The notes under the pieces are model-generated. The model saw only the letters and a program-made list of their open reading frames with translations, made no database searches and was not told where the DNA came from. From assembly GCA_037176705.1 (NCBI GenBank), contig CM073885.1, positions 168,010,290 to 168,074,289 of the forward strand: a stretch of DNA of 64,000 nucleotides. Direction: 5' to 3'. Numbering within the stretch: position 1 is the stretch's first letter; every line of letters begins with the position of its first letter. The position numbers were made by a program, and so were the translations under genes. Source of the stretch: Molossus alvarezi (Eukaryota > Chordata > Mammalia > Chiroptera > Molossidae). Positions 37,216 through 49,085 of the stretch are shown piece by piece.

Positions 37216-38789
37216 AATGACGAGAGAGGTATCAAACAGGGGCTGGTGGACTCAGTTCAGCTTTCTGGTGCCACTGAAAACACATCTGTACACCTTCTCG
37301 AAAGGAATGCCCTTCATGCATTTGAAGGTGGCTATTGTTGTAACAGGCATCTCATGTTTCAGCTTGCTTCACCGGGCAACAAACACTTTAGAAGTGCTTG
37401 AAAAATGTTTGCAATATTTTTTCTATATTTTACTCCATTTATGTTTTTTAAATGCAGTTGCTAACACACATCTAATATACTGTTATAGGTCAATTATACC
37501 ACAATAAAAAGCTAGATGCAACTGCTAATTTATATATGCACATTATAATTTATGCAATAATTATATATTATATACTTTATATATGCACATTCTAAGCTGC
37601 CATGGGATATACACAGTTCCTAGGGAATGGAGAAGCCAAGATGGAAGGAAGTTGCCTGCCTATAGGAACAGTTGTTTTGAACTATTATGTGAGCAAGAAA
37701 TAAACTTTTATTTATTAATCCATTGAGAAATTAAGGAAAAATGGATTAGATACAGTAGTTATCATCTAAGGTATGTAAAGCCACATAAGAAATTCATTAA
37801 AGTAATGTAAACTCAGGGAAAATCATTGGGTTGAGTGTGTTTTGGCAAACCACATAATTACACTAGAGTTTGTTAATGAAGAAAGGTATGTAAAAAGAAG
37901 GCCAGATGGACTCACCATTGAAGATGTTGAGCAGAGCCAAAGCAAAGGGAAAATTAGGTTATGCATATATTGATAGGTGCAATGTAAATGTGAAAGCAAG
38001 GGAATTGTTGTGAAAAACACTATAATTATAGAAAGTTATATAAGAAAGATACAGTTTATTAAAACCTTTCTGGAGTACAGAAAAGGGAAGGCAAAAAAGT
38101 GTATATTTTAAACTAAACAAGTATCATGCCTTTTTATTTAAATTTTTATTTACCAACTGTAGGATCTATGTAGCAGAATATATTTAGGGTAATTGGAAAA
38201 TTTAGTTTATGTCTATTTTTTAAAATGAAATGATTTATGATATCAGTAAGGCAAATAAGTAACCAGAGATTGTCAGATTTAATATTTTCTTTTATTAACA
38301 CTGGTTAAGAAGTGGAACTGACTAATACGTTCTTTCAAGGAACTGACTTTAAGGCAAAATCAGGAAAACTTTATGCATTGTGAGTATTATTTTATTTTAC
38401 TTCTTGGTGGACTTTACAGCACAACATATCTATCTCATTCATGGTTTTATCCCAAGGACAAGCGCAATGCTTAGTAAATATTTGCTGAATAAATAGTCTC
38501 ATTTAAAATTACCCAACTGAAACTTCAGTAAACAGAACCATGAAATGCTAGGTAACTGAAGGTAGCAAGAACATTAAGGAGCAATCAAGTGCAGTGATTC
38601 ACAAGTTTTTGCACTGTGTCTCACCTAATGAGACATTAAACTCTGTTTTCCTGAGAAAAATATTTATGTGCTTGAAAATATAAATTTCTTAAATTGCAAC
38701 ATTCATGCTACAGGATTTGATGCATTCAGACATTTTTAACTCAAATCTTATTGCAATATTGTAGTCGAGTCACTCACAGTATATATATA

Positions 38790-40137
38790 TTATTTTAATT
38801 TATTTTTATTGTTGAATGTATTACAGAAACCCCCTCTTTTTCCCCCATTGACCCCCTCCTTCCCAATCCTGCCCCTCTCCTGCCTTCCCTATCCTGTTGT
38901 CAGTGTCCATTGGTTAAGCATATACGCATAAAAGTTCTTCGGTTTATCTCATTCTGCTCTCCCTCCCCACTTCCCTTTGAGGTTCATCAGTCTAACAACC
39001 AATTTGTACTTCTTTAATTTCTTCACCTTTTTCATCCATCCCCACCCATCTAGCAAGCAACAAAAAGTTCTCTGTATCAATGAGTCTGTTTCTGTTCTGC
39101 TTGCTCATTTTGTTTGCAGATCCAAGCATTGATAGATATGTATTAATTGCCATTTTATTGTTCATATTTTTGTTCTTCTTCTCCTTCAAGAAGACCCTTC
39201 AACATTTCATATAATACTGGTTCGGTGGTGATGAATTCCTTTACCTTTTTCTTGTCTGGGAAACTTGATATGTCCATCAATTCTAAATTATAGCTTTGAG
39301 GGATAGAGTAATCTTGGTTGTAGGTCATTGCTTTTTATCACCTTGAATATCTCTTGGCACTCCCTTCTGGCCTGCAAATTTCATTGAGAAATCAGCTGAC
39401 AGTCTTATGGGAGGTCCTTTGTAGGTAACAAACTGCTTTCCTCTTGTTGCTTCTACGATTCTCTCTTTGTCTTTAACCTTTGGAATTTAATGATAATATG
39501 TCTTGGTGTAGACCTCTGTGTATTCATCTAGCTTACAACTCTCTGTGCTTCCTGGACTTATATGTCTGTTTCCTTCACCAAGTTAGGAAAGTTTTCTGTC
39601 ATTATTTTTTCAAATAGGTTTTCAATTTCTTGTTCTCTCTCTTCTCATTTCTGACACCACTATGATTCAAATATTGGCACACTTGAAGTAGTACCAGAGG
39701 CTCCCTACACTATCCTCACTTTTTTATTCTTTTTTCTTTTTGCTGTTCTGATTGGATGTTTCTTCCTTACATTCCAAATCGATGGTTTGCTTCTTGGCTT
39801 TACCTACTCTACTATTGATTCCCTGTAAATTATTATTTATTTCAGTTAGTGCATCCTTCATTTCTGACTGGTTCTTTTTTATGTTGTTGATATTCTCACT
39901 AAGTTCCTTGGAGGTCTCATTAAGTTCCTTGAAGGTTTCACTACGTTCCTTGAAGTTCTCACTAAGTTGAGCATCCTTATAATCAGTGTTTTGAACTTTG
40001 CATCTGATTGATTGCTTATCTCCATTTTGTTTAGTTCTTTTCCTGGAGTTTTGTTCTTTCATTTGGAGTATGTTTCTTTGTCTCCTCATTTTGGCTGTTT
40101 CTCTGTGATTGTTTCTATGTATTAGGTAGAGTAACTA
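38790..40137 (-). mobile_element. HAL1 (half-L1: ORF1 only, no ORF2)
   Basis: On the minus strand the order is 5' leader, an ORF1 coiled-coil segment (40089 down to 39724: MRRQRNILQMKEQN... to ...LECKEETSNQNSKKKKE), a frameshifted ORF1 C-terminal half (about 39700-39220, with motifs of the L1 ORF1 RNA-binding part at DNA level), and then directly a 3' UTR ending in an A-rich tail (left end). The absence of endonuclease and reverse transcriptase sequence between ORF1 and the 3' end is the HAL1 structure. Frame breaks show it is inactive. A clean TSD was not found. Confidence 0.85.
39724..40089 (-). pseudogene. HAL1 ORF1 fragment (coiled-coil region)
   Basis: An open frame of 121 codons, starting at the ATG of MRRQRNILQMKEQN. 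It matches the N-terminal and coiled-coil part of L1-type ORF1p, an RNA-binding trimeric chaperone in active L1s. Leucine/asparagine-rich heptads (KELNETSKELSENI, KKNQSEMKDALTEI, NNLQGINSR) are visible. The frame ends soon after ECKEETSNQ, and the rest of ORF1 continues downstream out of frame. Three adjacent 21-bp units lie at 39901-39963. Confidence 0.8.
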
Positions 40138-40203
40138 TTAGTATATTTTTAAATGCATAAAATTAATGTCATCGATTAAAGATTGCCTTTTAAAAATGTT
40201 TGC

Positions 40204-40415
40204 ATAGTCTGGCTCAGTGGTTGAGCCTTGACCCATGCACCAAGAGGTTGAGTTCAATTCCTGGTCAGGGCACATGCCAAGGTTGTGGGCCAGATCCCCA
40301 GTGGGGGGTGTGCAGGAGGCAGCCAATTGATGTTCTCTCACATAGATGTTTCTATTTTCCTCTCCCTTCCTCTCTCCCTAAAATCAATAAAGGAAAAAAA
40401 TTAAAATAAATGAAT
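40204..40415 (+). mobile_element. VES SINE (short class)
   Basis: Head slightly truncated (agtctggctcagtggttgagc), 'cagggcacatgcc', CT body, 'ctaaaatcaataaagg' end and A-tail. Confidence 0.92.
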
Positions 40416-40424
40416 AAAGTTTAG

Positions 40425-41700
40425 GAAAATAAATAAAAAAAATATATTAGTCTATATTTATCAATTATTAAGGCTGCCTGGAGGTTGTGGGCTCATGCTA
40501 AGTAGAGAACCAGTGTTTATCCACTCTCTCATTTTATGCATGAGAACATGATTGACAAGAGATGAAAAGTGATTTGCCTTATGCCTGATGTTAGACTGTA
40601 ACTGAACCAGGAACCAATAAAATACAGTAGAAAGAGTGTAGTGCCGAGAAGACAGACCTTATGTAAATTCTAGCTTAACTCACTAACTCTGTGACTTGTG
40701 ATCAGTTCTATATAACCCAACAAAGAACTGAAACCAGATTTGCTGACTCCCAAGCAGTCTTTATTTGCACAAAGTTAAAAGCAATGTTTTTAAAAATAGT
40801 CATTAGTTTCAGCCAAAAAAAAATTGAATAAATACCAAGATTTATTGGAGTTACTTGTTTATTTCCCATCACTATACTTTTTTCCTAAGCAAATGTTTGT
40901 GAGTTATCCAGATGCTAAGAGGAAGAGAAAAAGAACAAGTAATCTAAATAATTCACAAACCATGTTATCAACCCCTGGATATAAAACCACCAACTATGCA
41001 ATAAAACTGTCATTTTTATAGCTTCTAATTGGCGTATCTCGGACATGTTGCTTTTTATTTCTTTATTTCATTTTCAGAATGTTGTGAACATTGGAGTTCC
41101 TTCCAGGACTATAACCTGGCTCACATAGTAGCATTAGAATGGCTATCAGTACTTCTTTATCATAGAATGAATGCTTACACTGTTATCTAAGCTTTTGTGG
41201 TAATTATGTGAATCTTTGTAAAAGGCAGTAATGAACATCACTGGAGGCCCTAAGGAATGATTGAATGCTGCTACTTGTCAGTTATAACACTGGATGAAAA
41301 CATAACTATCAATGCATCTGCAACGCCTTTACAATTGATCTTCTAGGGAACATACCCCTTGACTTTTATTTTCCTGCCATACTAATGCCACATAGTTCCC
41401 CTTCTCAGGATCATAATGTTTTCTTTTAATATTCAAATTTATGTGACAAGAGATAGCATGTATCCAAAATTCCAAAATAAACAGATCAAGATTCTCAAGT
41501 TTAAAAAAAAAAAAAAGATGCATTATATGAATATCCATTATTTAATAGAGTACCTTAAATAGTTAATAGGTTTGCTCTCTGCCTTTTAAATTTTTCTAAC
41601 ACTTGTTATTTCACTTAAACGTAGACAAATTAAACATGTCATGAAATACCAGTCTAATGTGATAGGTCTGCCTTTGCCTTGATGTGACTGATAAACATTT
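40425..41700. other. Intron segment, unassigned
   Basis: Faint MIR-like pieces near 40510-40700; nothing else recognised. Confidence 0.4.
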
Positions 41701-41705
41701 CTCTA

Positions 41706-41965
41706 GCCCTGGCCGGTTTGCTAAATGGTTAGAGCGTCAGCTCGCAGAACAATGAGTTGGGGGTTTGCTTCCAGCCAAGGGCATGTATCTGGGTTGCAGT
41801 TTGTCCCCAGCCCTGGACAGGTAGTGCTGGAGGCAACCGGTCGATGTGTCTCTCTCACATCGATGTTTCCTTCTTTCCCTCTCCCACTTTTTCCCCTCTC
41901 TGTCTCCCTCCCTCTATCTGATGACAAATAAAAAAATATCCTCAGATGAGGATTAAAAAAACAAA
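41706..41965 (+). mobile_element. VES SINE (long class)
   Basis: Starts gccctggccggtttgctaaat, has 'tcacatcgatgtttcc' and a CT body, and ends 'atatcctcagatgaggatt' with a mixed A/C tail. Confidence 0.93.
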
Positions 41966-42889
41966 ACAACAACAATAAAAAAACATTACTCTAAATCTTC
42001 AAATGAATAGTCTCCACTCCTCAGTTTGATGGCATAAATCATTTTATTGGGTGTGTCTTAATCTTGTGATTAAATGTGGATTAAAGCACACAACCTTTAA
42101 GGCAAAACAAAAAATAGCTGATTACCATTATTAAGTCATGGCTCAATAGAGCGTAATTTGCCCCCTTTTGTTTGACCTCACCAAGAAACACTGATGCTCA
42201 GATACAAGTGACTTTATGAGAACAACCTCTTGAGGAACACAGCCAACCTTATTGTGGTACCAAGTAGCACTAACTCACATTAGACTTTTATTAGAACATT
42301 TATGGCCAGAGCAGCATTATCTTGTCTTTTAACCAAGCCTCTGTGCAACAGGGAACTGGCTTGTATTCACATGCACTGCAAATTACTTTCCCTTGGATTA
42401 AATTGCCTATCTAATAGCAAATTATTATTCCATTTTAGTGGAAAACAACCACTTGTGGCAATGTGGTTAAAGAAATCGAGAGCTACTGCCAAATGCAGTA
42501 TCAACATGACATTATGAACGAAGGTCAATGCTAAAGCAGCCTGGGATTTCTCAGCGTGTACCACCGGGAATCAGTCACAACTAAGGCTCCCATTTGTGTA
42601 GTGCAATTTGGTAGATGTGTTTAATTTCACAGAGGGGTATAACAAGAGTAAATATAACCCCCGTTTGCCTAGACTGTTTCAGTTTCTATCTGTTGTCTGA
42701 TATAATTGTTAATAGTTCTCCCATTTACTCTAAAAAAAAAAAACATCATATGGTCACCCTATGTGTAATCATATTCCCCAGTTCATTGTATATGTGGACA
42801 TATGGAACGTAAAATCTTTAAAAGCCAAAAGCCACATATGAATTCAATAGTAATAAAACTAACATCAAAGGTATAATCAATGCTGAATA

Positions 42890-43420
42890 AAAAGGGCAGT
42901 TGATACTAAAAAATTCTTAGGAAAGACAGAGAGATTAATCAGGGGGGATTTCATTTAAGAGGTATTATTTGAGCAGAGTTTTGAAAGAGGGCTATGCTGT
43001 GCCTAAGCAACGAGGAAGAGGAGATGACATTTCCCACGGGAGAGAGGTATATAATTTTACAAAAGCATCAAGTCAAGAAAGGGCAAGATGAATCGACTTG
43101 TTCATAGATATATGAATATCTCTGGACAAGTCCTGGGAATGGCTTTACCATCGATGGCAGTTAGATGACACAGGCTTTGAAGAAGTAACCACAAAACCTG
43201 GGCTATATTCTATGGACAGGGAGAATCAATGATGTAATGAAGAAACAGAATTTGAGACTGGAAAGGAGCTGGGAAAGGCGGGAAGAGTGGAAGAGCACTT
43301 GGGCAGAGTTAGAAGGCTGTAGCAGTAATTCATGTATGAGGTGTAGCTGAGAGCTGAATGAGAGTAACCTGAATGTGTGGCTTTTTCCTGCAGTAGTTGG
43401 GATTCCTTACAATCTGGAAG
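42890..43420 (-). mobile_element. Ancient L2 LINE relic
   Basis: Antisense L2-like order: 'gaggtattatttgagcagagttttgaaag', 'tatattctatggacaggga...', 'gaaggctgtagcagtaattcatgtatgaggtg'. Diverged. The following 300 bp may also be L2 but I cannot confirm it. Confidence 0.55.
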
Positions 43421-44327
43421 AGAAAAATATAGAAAATGCAGATTTATAATGAGGATGGTAGAACTTACCCAGGACGGACTGTCAGATGCATGAGGGAACA
43501 GAGACTAAACTGATTGAGCTGGCCCGCCGTGGCAGTCAGCCTGGTAGGAAGACGAGTCAAGCCTGGGTGAACCGTAGGAGTAATGAGAGGTGAAGCTTCA
43601 CAACCTAAAGGACTGAGAGGCAGTACAGAGGCAGGAGGTGGCCATGCCTCAGAGGTGCCTGCTTTGAGATGAGGAAGAAAGAGCAACACGGAAGAGATGG
43701 ATGTGGATAAACAAAGCACACAAAAGCAGTGGCTGAAGTTTTCTAAGGACCTGGAATGAGTCCAGCCCAGGAAATGATCTCTGATGACTCAAATCCAAAT
43801 GAAGGTCCCTTTCCTCGAAACTCATAGCCTTTATTGGCAAATGCTTTCAGCAGGTACTTGATATGATATTGAGCAATCAAATTTTTTATCTCTGTGTTTT
43901 TAGCTTGTACTGTTGGTTTGCTCCTATTCAAGCATTTATATGCAAATATCTTTTTTCCCCTAAATGTATTATAAATGCCTTAAGTTCAGTACTGTGTTTT
44001 GTATATAGGTATGTAAATAGAAATTGTATCAGCTAGTCTAATGCAGTTATTCACATATGAATGCAGTAATAGTCACTATCACCAGCCATTCTCATTTTGG
44101 GCTACTAGTGGCCAATAATGAATTGAAGTCGAAAGAGGAAAGTAGAAAGTGTAGAAGATAACTGGGCACTCAGGAATCTGGATGCCATGCCCATCATGAG
44201 GCATAAACAGTGGAATAAGATCTATGTAATTCAACATGGACACTTACTGTGTTCTAGAGTAAAGGCAGCATACCAATGGCAAGTAGTAACTGCAGGCTGA
44301 AGAAGACAATCAGACACATTCCACAAG
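43421..44327. other. Intron segment, unassigned
   Basis: May include further eroded L2 up to about 43740. No gene supported. Confidence 0.4.
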
Positions 44328-44342
44328 AAGAAGAGCAACCAA

Positions 44343-45264
44343 AATATATAGAGTACTCATACAACTCAACAAAAGGAAGTCAAAGAACCTAATTTAAAAA
44401 TGGGCAGAGGACCTAAATAGATACCTCTTAAAACAGGACATACAAATGGCCAGGAGACATATAAAAAATGCTCAACATCACTAACAATCAGAGAGATGCA
44501 AATTAAAACAACAATGAGGTATCACCTCACACCTGCCAGAATGGCTGCCATCAACAAATCATCAAACAACAAGTGTTGGTGAGGATGTGGAGAAAAGGGG
44601 ACTCTAGAACACTGCAGGTGGGATTGCAGACTGGTGCAGCCACTATGGAAAACACTATGGTGTTACCTCAAAAAGTTAAAAATTGAACTGCCATTTGACC
44701 CAGTGTTCCCACTTCTAGGAATATACCCTAAGAAGCCTGAAACACCAATCAGAAAGAATATATGTACCCCCATGTTCATAGCAGCACTATTTATAATAGC
44801 TAAGATCTGGAAAGAGCCCAAATGTCCATCAGTAGATGAATGGATAAGAAAGCAGTGGTACATGTACACAATGGAGTACTATGCAGCTGTGAGAAAGAAA
44901 GATCTCTTATCCTTTCAGATGTCATGGAGGGACCTGGAGAGTATTATGCTAAACGAAACAAGCCAAGCAGAGAAGACAAATATCACATGATCTCACTTAT
45001 TTGTGGAATATAATGAATTAAACAAACTGAGGAACAAAATTGACCCAGAAACACAGAGATGGGGTACAGACTGACAAACCCCAGAAGAGAGGGTGTGCGG
45101 CAGGGAGATAAACCACAGAACTTATGTGTGCATAACCAATGGACATAGACAAGAAAGCTGGGGATGGAGTGGGGGTGGCGGGGGTGGAGAAGAGGGTGTC
45201 TATGGGGGAAAAAGGAGAAACATCTGTAACAAAAACAAATTAATAAAAATAATTTTTTTAAAAA
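44343..45264 (+). mobile_element. L1 LINE, 5'-truncated 3' end (ORF2 C-terminus + 3' UTR)
   Basis: The element begins within ORF2 and runs to an A/T-rich tail. The frame at 44634-44990 reads as the ORF2p C-terminus (IELPFDPVFPLLGIYPKK, IAALFIIAKIWKEPKCPS, YTMEYYAAVRKKDL). The reverse transcriptase domain is absent. The 3' UTR follows, including a G-rich stretch at 45165-45195. A perfect 15-bp TSD (44328-44342 and 45265-45279) marks the insertion. The element is about 0.92 kb; the missing 5' part is expected from incomplete reverse transcription. No active protein can be made from it. Confidence 0.95.
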
Positions 45265-45517
45265 AAGAAGAGCAACCAATTTCAGATGAGCAGAAAATGT
45301 GTGGAAGAACCCTCAGGCTTTCTTCACACACGAATCATTGCTTGGAATTCTTGGCCACACCAGAAGACAGACAAGTCTGCTTGAGTTCTTTTTAAGGAAA
45401 AAATCACCTACAACTCATGAAGCAAAGAGGCGCAACCACAAACAGGCATAGTTTGTTTTCATTAGATTTGCAAATTTGCCTGGCCAGGGCCCCAAAACAT
45501 TGTGTTTTTCTATTGCT

Positions 45518-45686
45518 AGGGTTGTCAAATAAAATACAGGACACCAGATAAATTTGAATTTCGGATTAAAAAATGAGTAATTTTTTTTAGTTTAAGTGTG
45601 TCCTGTGAAGTATAGTTTTTTAAAATTATTGTTTACCTGAAATTCAAATTGAACTGGTGTTCTGTACATTGCTTGGTCTGGCAACA
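45518..45686. mobile_element. Fold-back (palindromic) DNA transposon, MITE-like
   Basis: The left arm (agggttgtcaaataaaatac, aggacaccag, atttgaatttc) is the imperfect complement of the right arm (gaaattcaaattgaac, tggtgttctgt, ggtctggcaac), around an AT-rich loop near 45580-45630. No ORF. Confidence 0.75.
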
Positions 45687-45959
45687 GAGACAGATAACTA
45701 GTTAAGATTGAAATAATAGTCAACAGAAAATAAGGAGAATAGAGAATAGTTAGTAGTTAGAGGTATTTTTTTTTAAATCCCTTTTCATGAGCAAACTGTA
45801 TCAAAGCTAAACACGGAGAGGTCAAGCCAGTGATACAACATGCGTTTAGTTCCCATGAGGGTCCATGGGAGACACAAGGAGAGTCAGAGTTCAATACTAT
45901 TTCTTCCACTTGCTTTTCAAGGCCATTGCTCTTTGAAGTGACCTTAGATTGTCATCACC

Positions 45960-46115
45960 TTTGCTATTCGGAGTGTGGACCAGCTGCATCATCATCTCCA
46001 GGGCCTTGTTTGAAATGCAGAGCCCTAACCTCCCCCCAGACCTAATGAATCAGCAGGTGCATTTGAACAAGATCCCTTGTGATCTGTGTACACAGTCAAG
46101 CTTGAGAAACGCAGA
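45960..46115 (+). mobile_element. MER5-like hAT fragment
   Basis: 'gtgtggaccagctgcatcatcatctccaggg', 'cttgtttgaaatgcagagccc', 'cccagacctaatgaatcagcagg' and 'caagcttgagaaacgc' follow the MER5A order. Confidence 0.8.
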
Positions 46116-46344
46116 TCTAGTTCTATAGTTTCCAAAAACATGCTCTAAGGAGGTATAGGATCTGCAGGCCACCTCACAGCTCAGGGAGAGCGTGTAAGCA
46201 GGGGTCCCTCCCTCACAATGACGGGAGACCTACTCTGCACAATCCTGTTTAGATTTCAAGGTAAGATTTTATTGAAACCAAGGGTCTGTGACAAACATTT
46301 TTTTCAATCAAAAAAGAAAAGAAATTGGAAAAACAATCTGATTT

Positions 46345-46460
46345 ATTTTATTTTCCAAATGGAGAAACTGAGCAACAAAGGAAACATGTGACTTTGCCTA
46401 AGTTCTACGCTGAGAATTGATGGGTGCTAGTTAAGCCTTCTGATCCCAGCTTCTTTCTGC
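46345..46460 (+). mobile_element. MIR fragment
   Basis: 'ccaaatggagaaactgagcaacaaagg' and 'gtgactttgcctaag' match the MIR core. Confidence 0.6.
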
Positions 46461-48149
46461 TACCCCGCTGTTCATCGAAGAGAGCAGCAAAAAACACCAG
46501 AAATGTCCAGCCAACTGCTTGTCAAGTGCCATCCTGCACCACAGGTGTCTTCCAATTGGGCCCTTTTTCCTTTACACTTATGCCTAGTAACTTCCTTTCA
46601 AAGCTCATCTAACCCAACCAGAAGGACACTTTGCTTTGCTCTCTGAGCTTGAAGGGAAGTCTCCAGCTGCAGTTGTGTGTACACTGCTAACTGAGGGTAC
46701 CCTGCAGGTTTATTTATGGATATTTCTGCTAATTATCTTGCCACAGACCATTGAGACAGAGCTGGATGACTGTTCAATTAATAGTACTGAAGGAGTAATT
46801 AGGGAAAATTCCTGATTGCACAGCCCACCCCAGCCGACATGTCAATGTGAACACTGACTTCTGAATGTGACTAATCACATACATAATTCTCCAACATAAA
46901 ATTAGAGCTCACCCACGCATTACACCTACTAATGTTTTAAGGCATTACTTCCTGAATTTCTGTAATGAATTACACTACATTCTGGTTTGAATTTTTCAAT
47001 TTCCGCACACTCCCAGCTCTGTTAGCAAGTGATCCTGTTTCCCCTCTCAGTTTCTGCAGTAATGTGAATTAGCTGTTGTAAAAAGAAGACAGATTGGGGC
47101 ATGTCTAAGCCTTGAGAAAGACATATGAATGCCGGGTTGTGACCATGTTTTGTGGCAGAGTCAGGCACCAGATTTCTAGACCCCTTTGTCCTCTGGATAG
47201 ACGTCTCATCTTATAGCACCAACATTAAAGATTTTTCCATGAGAACCGACTATCTAGTCATTCCCTCACCATCAGAGAACTGTTCCCATCATTTTCATTT
47301 ATAAGGAAACCTTTGAACAATGGAAGATTTATATAGAAAAGCAATGTCAGTTAGGACTAATCTCCCTTAAATTTAGAAATCCTAGAAGTTTATGGCGAGA
47401 AGCAGAAGGGACAGTGATCAGAAGAGCCACCATACAGAGGAATTTTTAAACCACTGTTGTTTTTTATTCCCTCATGACATTAAAGTTAATTATCTCAGGC
47501 AAGCAGGGATAAGGATCCCATGAGTTGAGAGGACAAACCCCAGGTGATATTTATAAGGAAGAAAACAAAGACTTAGAGAAATCAGATAATTTAAGGTCAT
47601 ATAATTGATTTGTGTGATATGTGAAAGTATTCTAGAAAGAAAGTAGAATTTTGGTGAAGTTATTACTCTTTGGTGTCTTTAGGGTAAAGGTGGAGATAGC
47701 AAGGAAATGTAAAAGAATGTAAAATCAGATCAAATGTTTAAAACCCCAGATGGATGATATTTGTTATATAGTTCATTATGAATTTTAATATATTATTGTC
47801 AAAAAAGATCTTTTTTTTAAAAAATCAAGGCAAAAACAGTAGGAGTAAGTATACATTTTTTAGTGTTGCACAAATAAACGAGTAACCTTGAACACCTGTG
47901 TAGCTGGATTATATTTGTTCTGTTTTGTTCAACTACAGATTGTTTATTTGAAACCTATATCAAGTCTTACCTGGTCATACTTTCCTCACCTTTCCAATCC
48001 ACACTGGAAATCTCTTTCCCCCGAAGTGGTTTTTATCCCCCGTGGGAACCAGCAGCGGTGTTCCGTGCCTTTCTGTGGTCATGTGTCCTTCAGCACAGCA
48101 TCCAGCACCACACTAGACATCGCAGGTGTCTTGGAAATAATGTGCACAT
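46461..48149. other. Intron segment, repeat-poor
   Basis: Balanced-composition DNA without named repeats, and with several TAATTA-type motifs at 46725-47070. The 5' half of the ORF at 47888-48352 is not a recognised gene. Confidence 0.45.
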
Positions 48150-48500
48150 TCTCTTTGCCCCAATACTTCCACTTCCGGGAGTTTATAAAAGGAACTAGTG
48201 AGAGATATACTCATCAGGTGAGCAGCAAAGATATTCATTGTAATGTTACATATATTGTCAAAAAAAATCTGGAAAACCACCTCAAATGTCAAGTTGAATA
48301 TATAAATCATGATTTAGTTATACATGATATACTCTACAGGCATTTAAAATAATTTTGTAGAAGGACAGTTTATGGATTATTTTTTCAGTGTGTACTTAAG
48401 TGGGGAAAAGGAGCTCTTAACACAGTATGTGCAATGGTTTAACGTTCCTAGAAAGTTATATTCGTGGTGCGCACTGATAGATGAAGCAAATTATGCATGA
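48150..48500 (+). mobile_element. Old L1 3'-end fragment
   Basis: The segment 'caatacttccacttccgggagtttataaaaggaac...gatattcattgtaatgttacatat...' follows the conserved ORF2 end ('ttccacttctaggaatttatcc...gttcattgcagc...'). It explains the second half of the 154-codon ORF at 47888-48352. Confidence 0.65.
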
Positions 48501-48889
48501 GTGGTGGCATCTCTAGTGATGTCACATGTGGTGAGGGTACTTCTAGGCTTTCTCTATAACGACTTGTTCAAAAACTCAAGAGAACCGTTTTTGAGGCTGT
48601 GTCATTCAGAAAGTAAGTTAGTGTTATGTTAACAGAGGAAGCTTCACTGTCCACAATTTTTGTTCTTTGAGAACCTTGTGATGAGCTCGCAAAGAACATA
48701 ATAAACATTAGCACTAATCCTGCAATCTTTTAACCCAAGACAGAGAATTATTAATTTAGTATTTCTGGTTTACTAATAGAATACTGAAGTTGTTCATAAT
48801 GGTATATTTTTAAGACTGAAATAAAAATAGAACCATGTTCACAAATTTCGGATGAACTGTATAGAAACCACTAAATTTTAAGGACTGAG

Positions 48890-49085
48890 TTCTTCAGTGG
48901 GGAGAATTAACTTTGGAAGTAGATGGATCTCATTTTAAATCTTGGCTCTGCCATTTGCTAGTTTTACAGGTTTGAGCAAAATATAAATGGTTGAGTTGTG
49001 TGTATCAAATGAGATCATGTATGAAAGTCACCTAGCACAAAGCTTGAACTGCTGTTTGGAGCTTAATAAAATATCACTTTCACAA
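48890..49085 (+). mobile_element. MIR-type SINE (MIR3-like)
   Basis: 'ttaaatcttggctctgccatttgctag', 'tatcaaatgagatcatgtatgaaag', 'cctagcacaaagctt' and 'gagcttaataaa' follow the MIR 3' half order. Confidence 0.65.

Noticed and set aside
39901..39963. CRISPR-like array from regular 21-bp units
   Set aside because: Units are contiguous with no spacers, in a mammalian LINE ORF1 coiled coil.
44634..44990. 118-codon ORF as a host gene
   Set aside because: It is the L1 ORF2 C-terminal end within a truncated element.
47888..48352. 154-codon + strand ORF as a gene
   Set aside because: Its second half is an old L1 3'-end fragment and the first half matches nothing I know.
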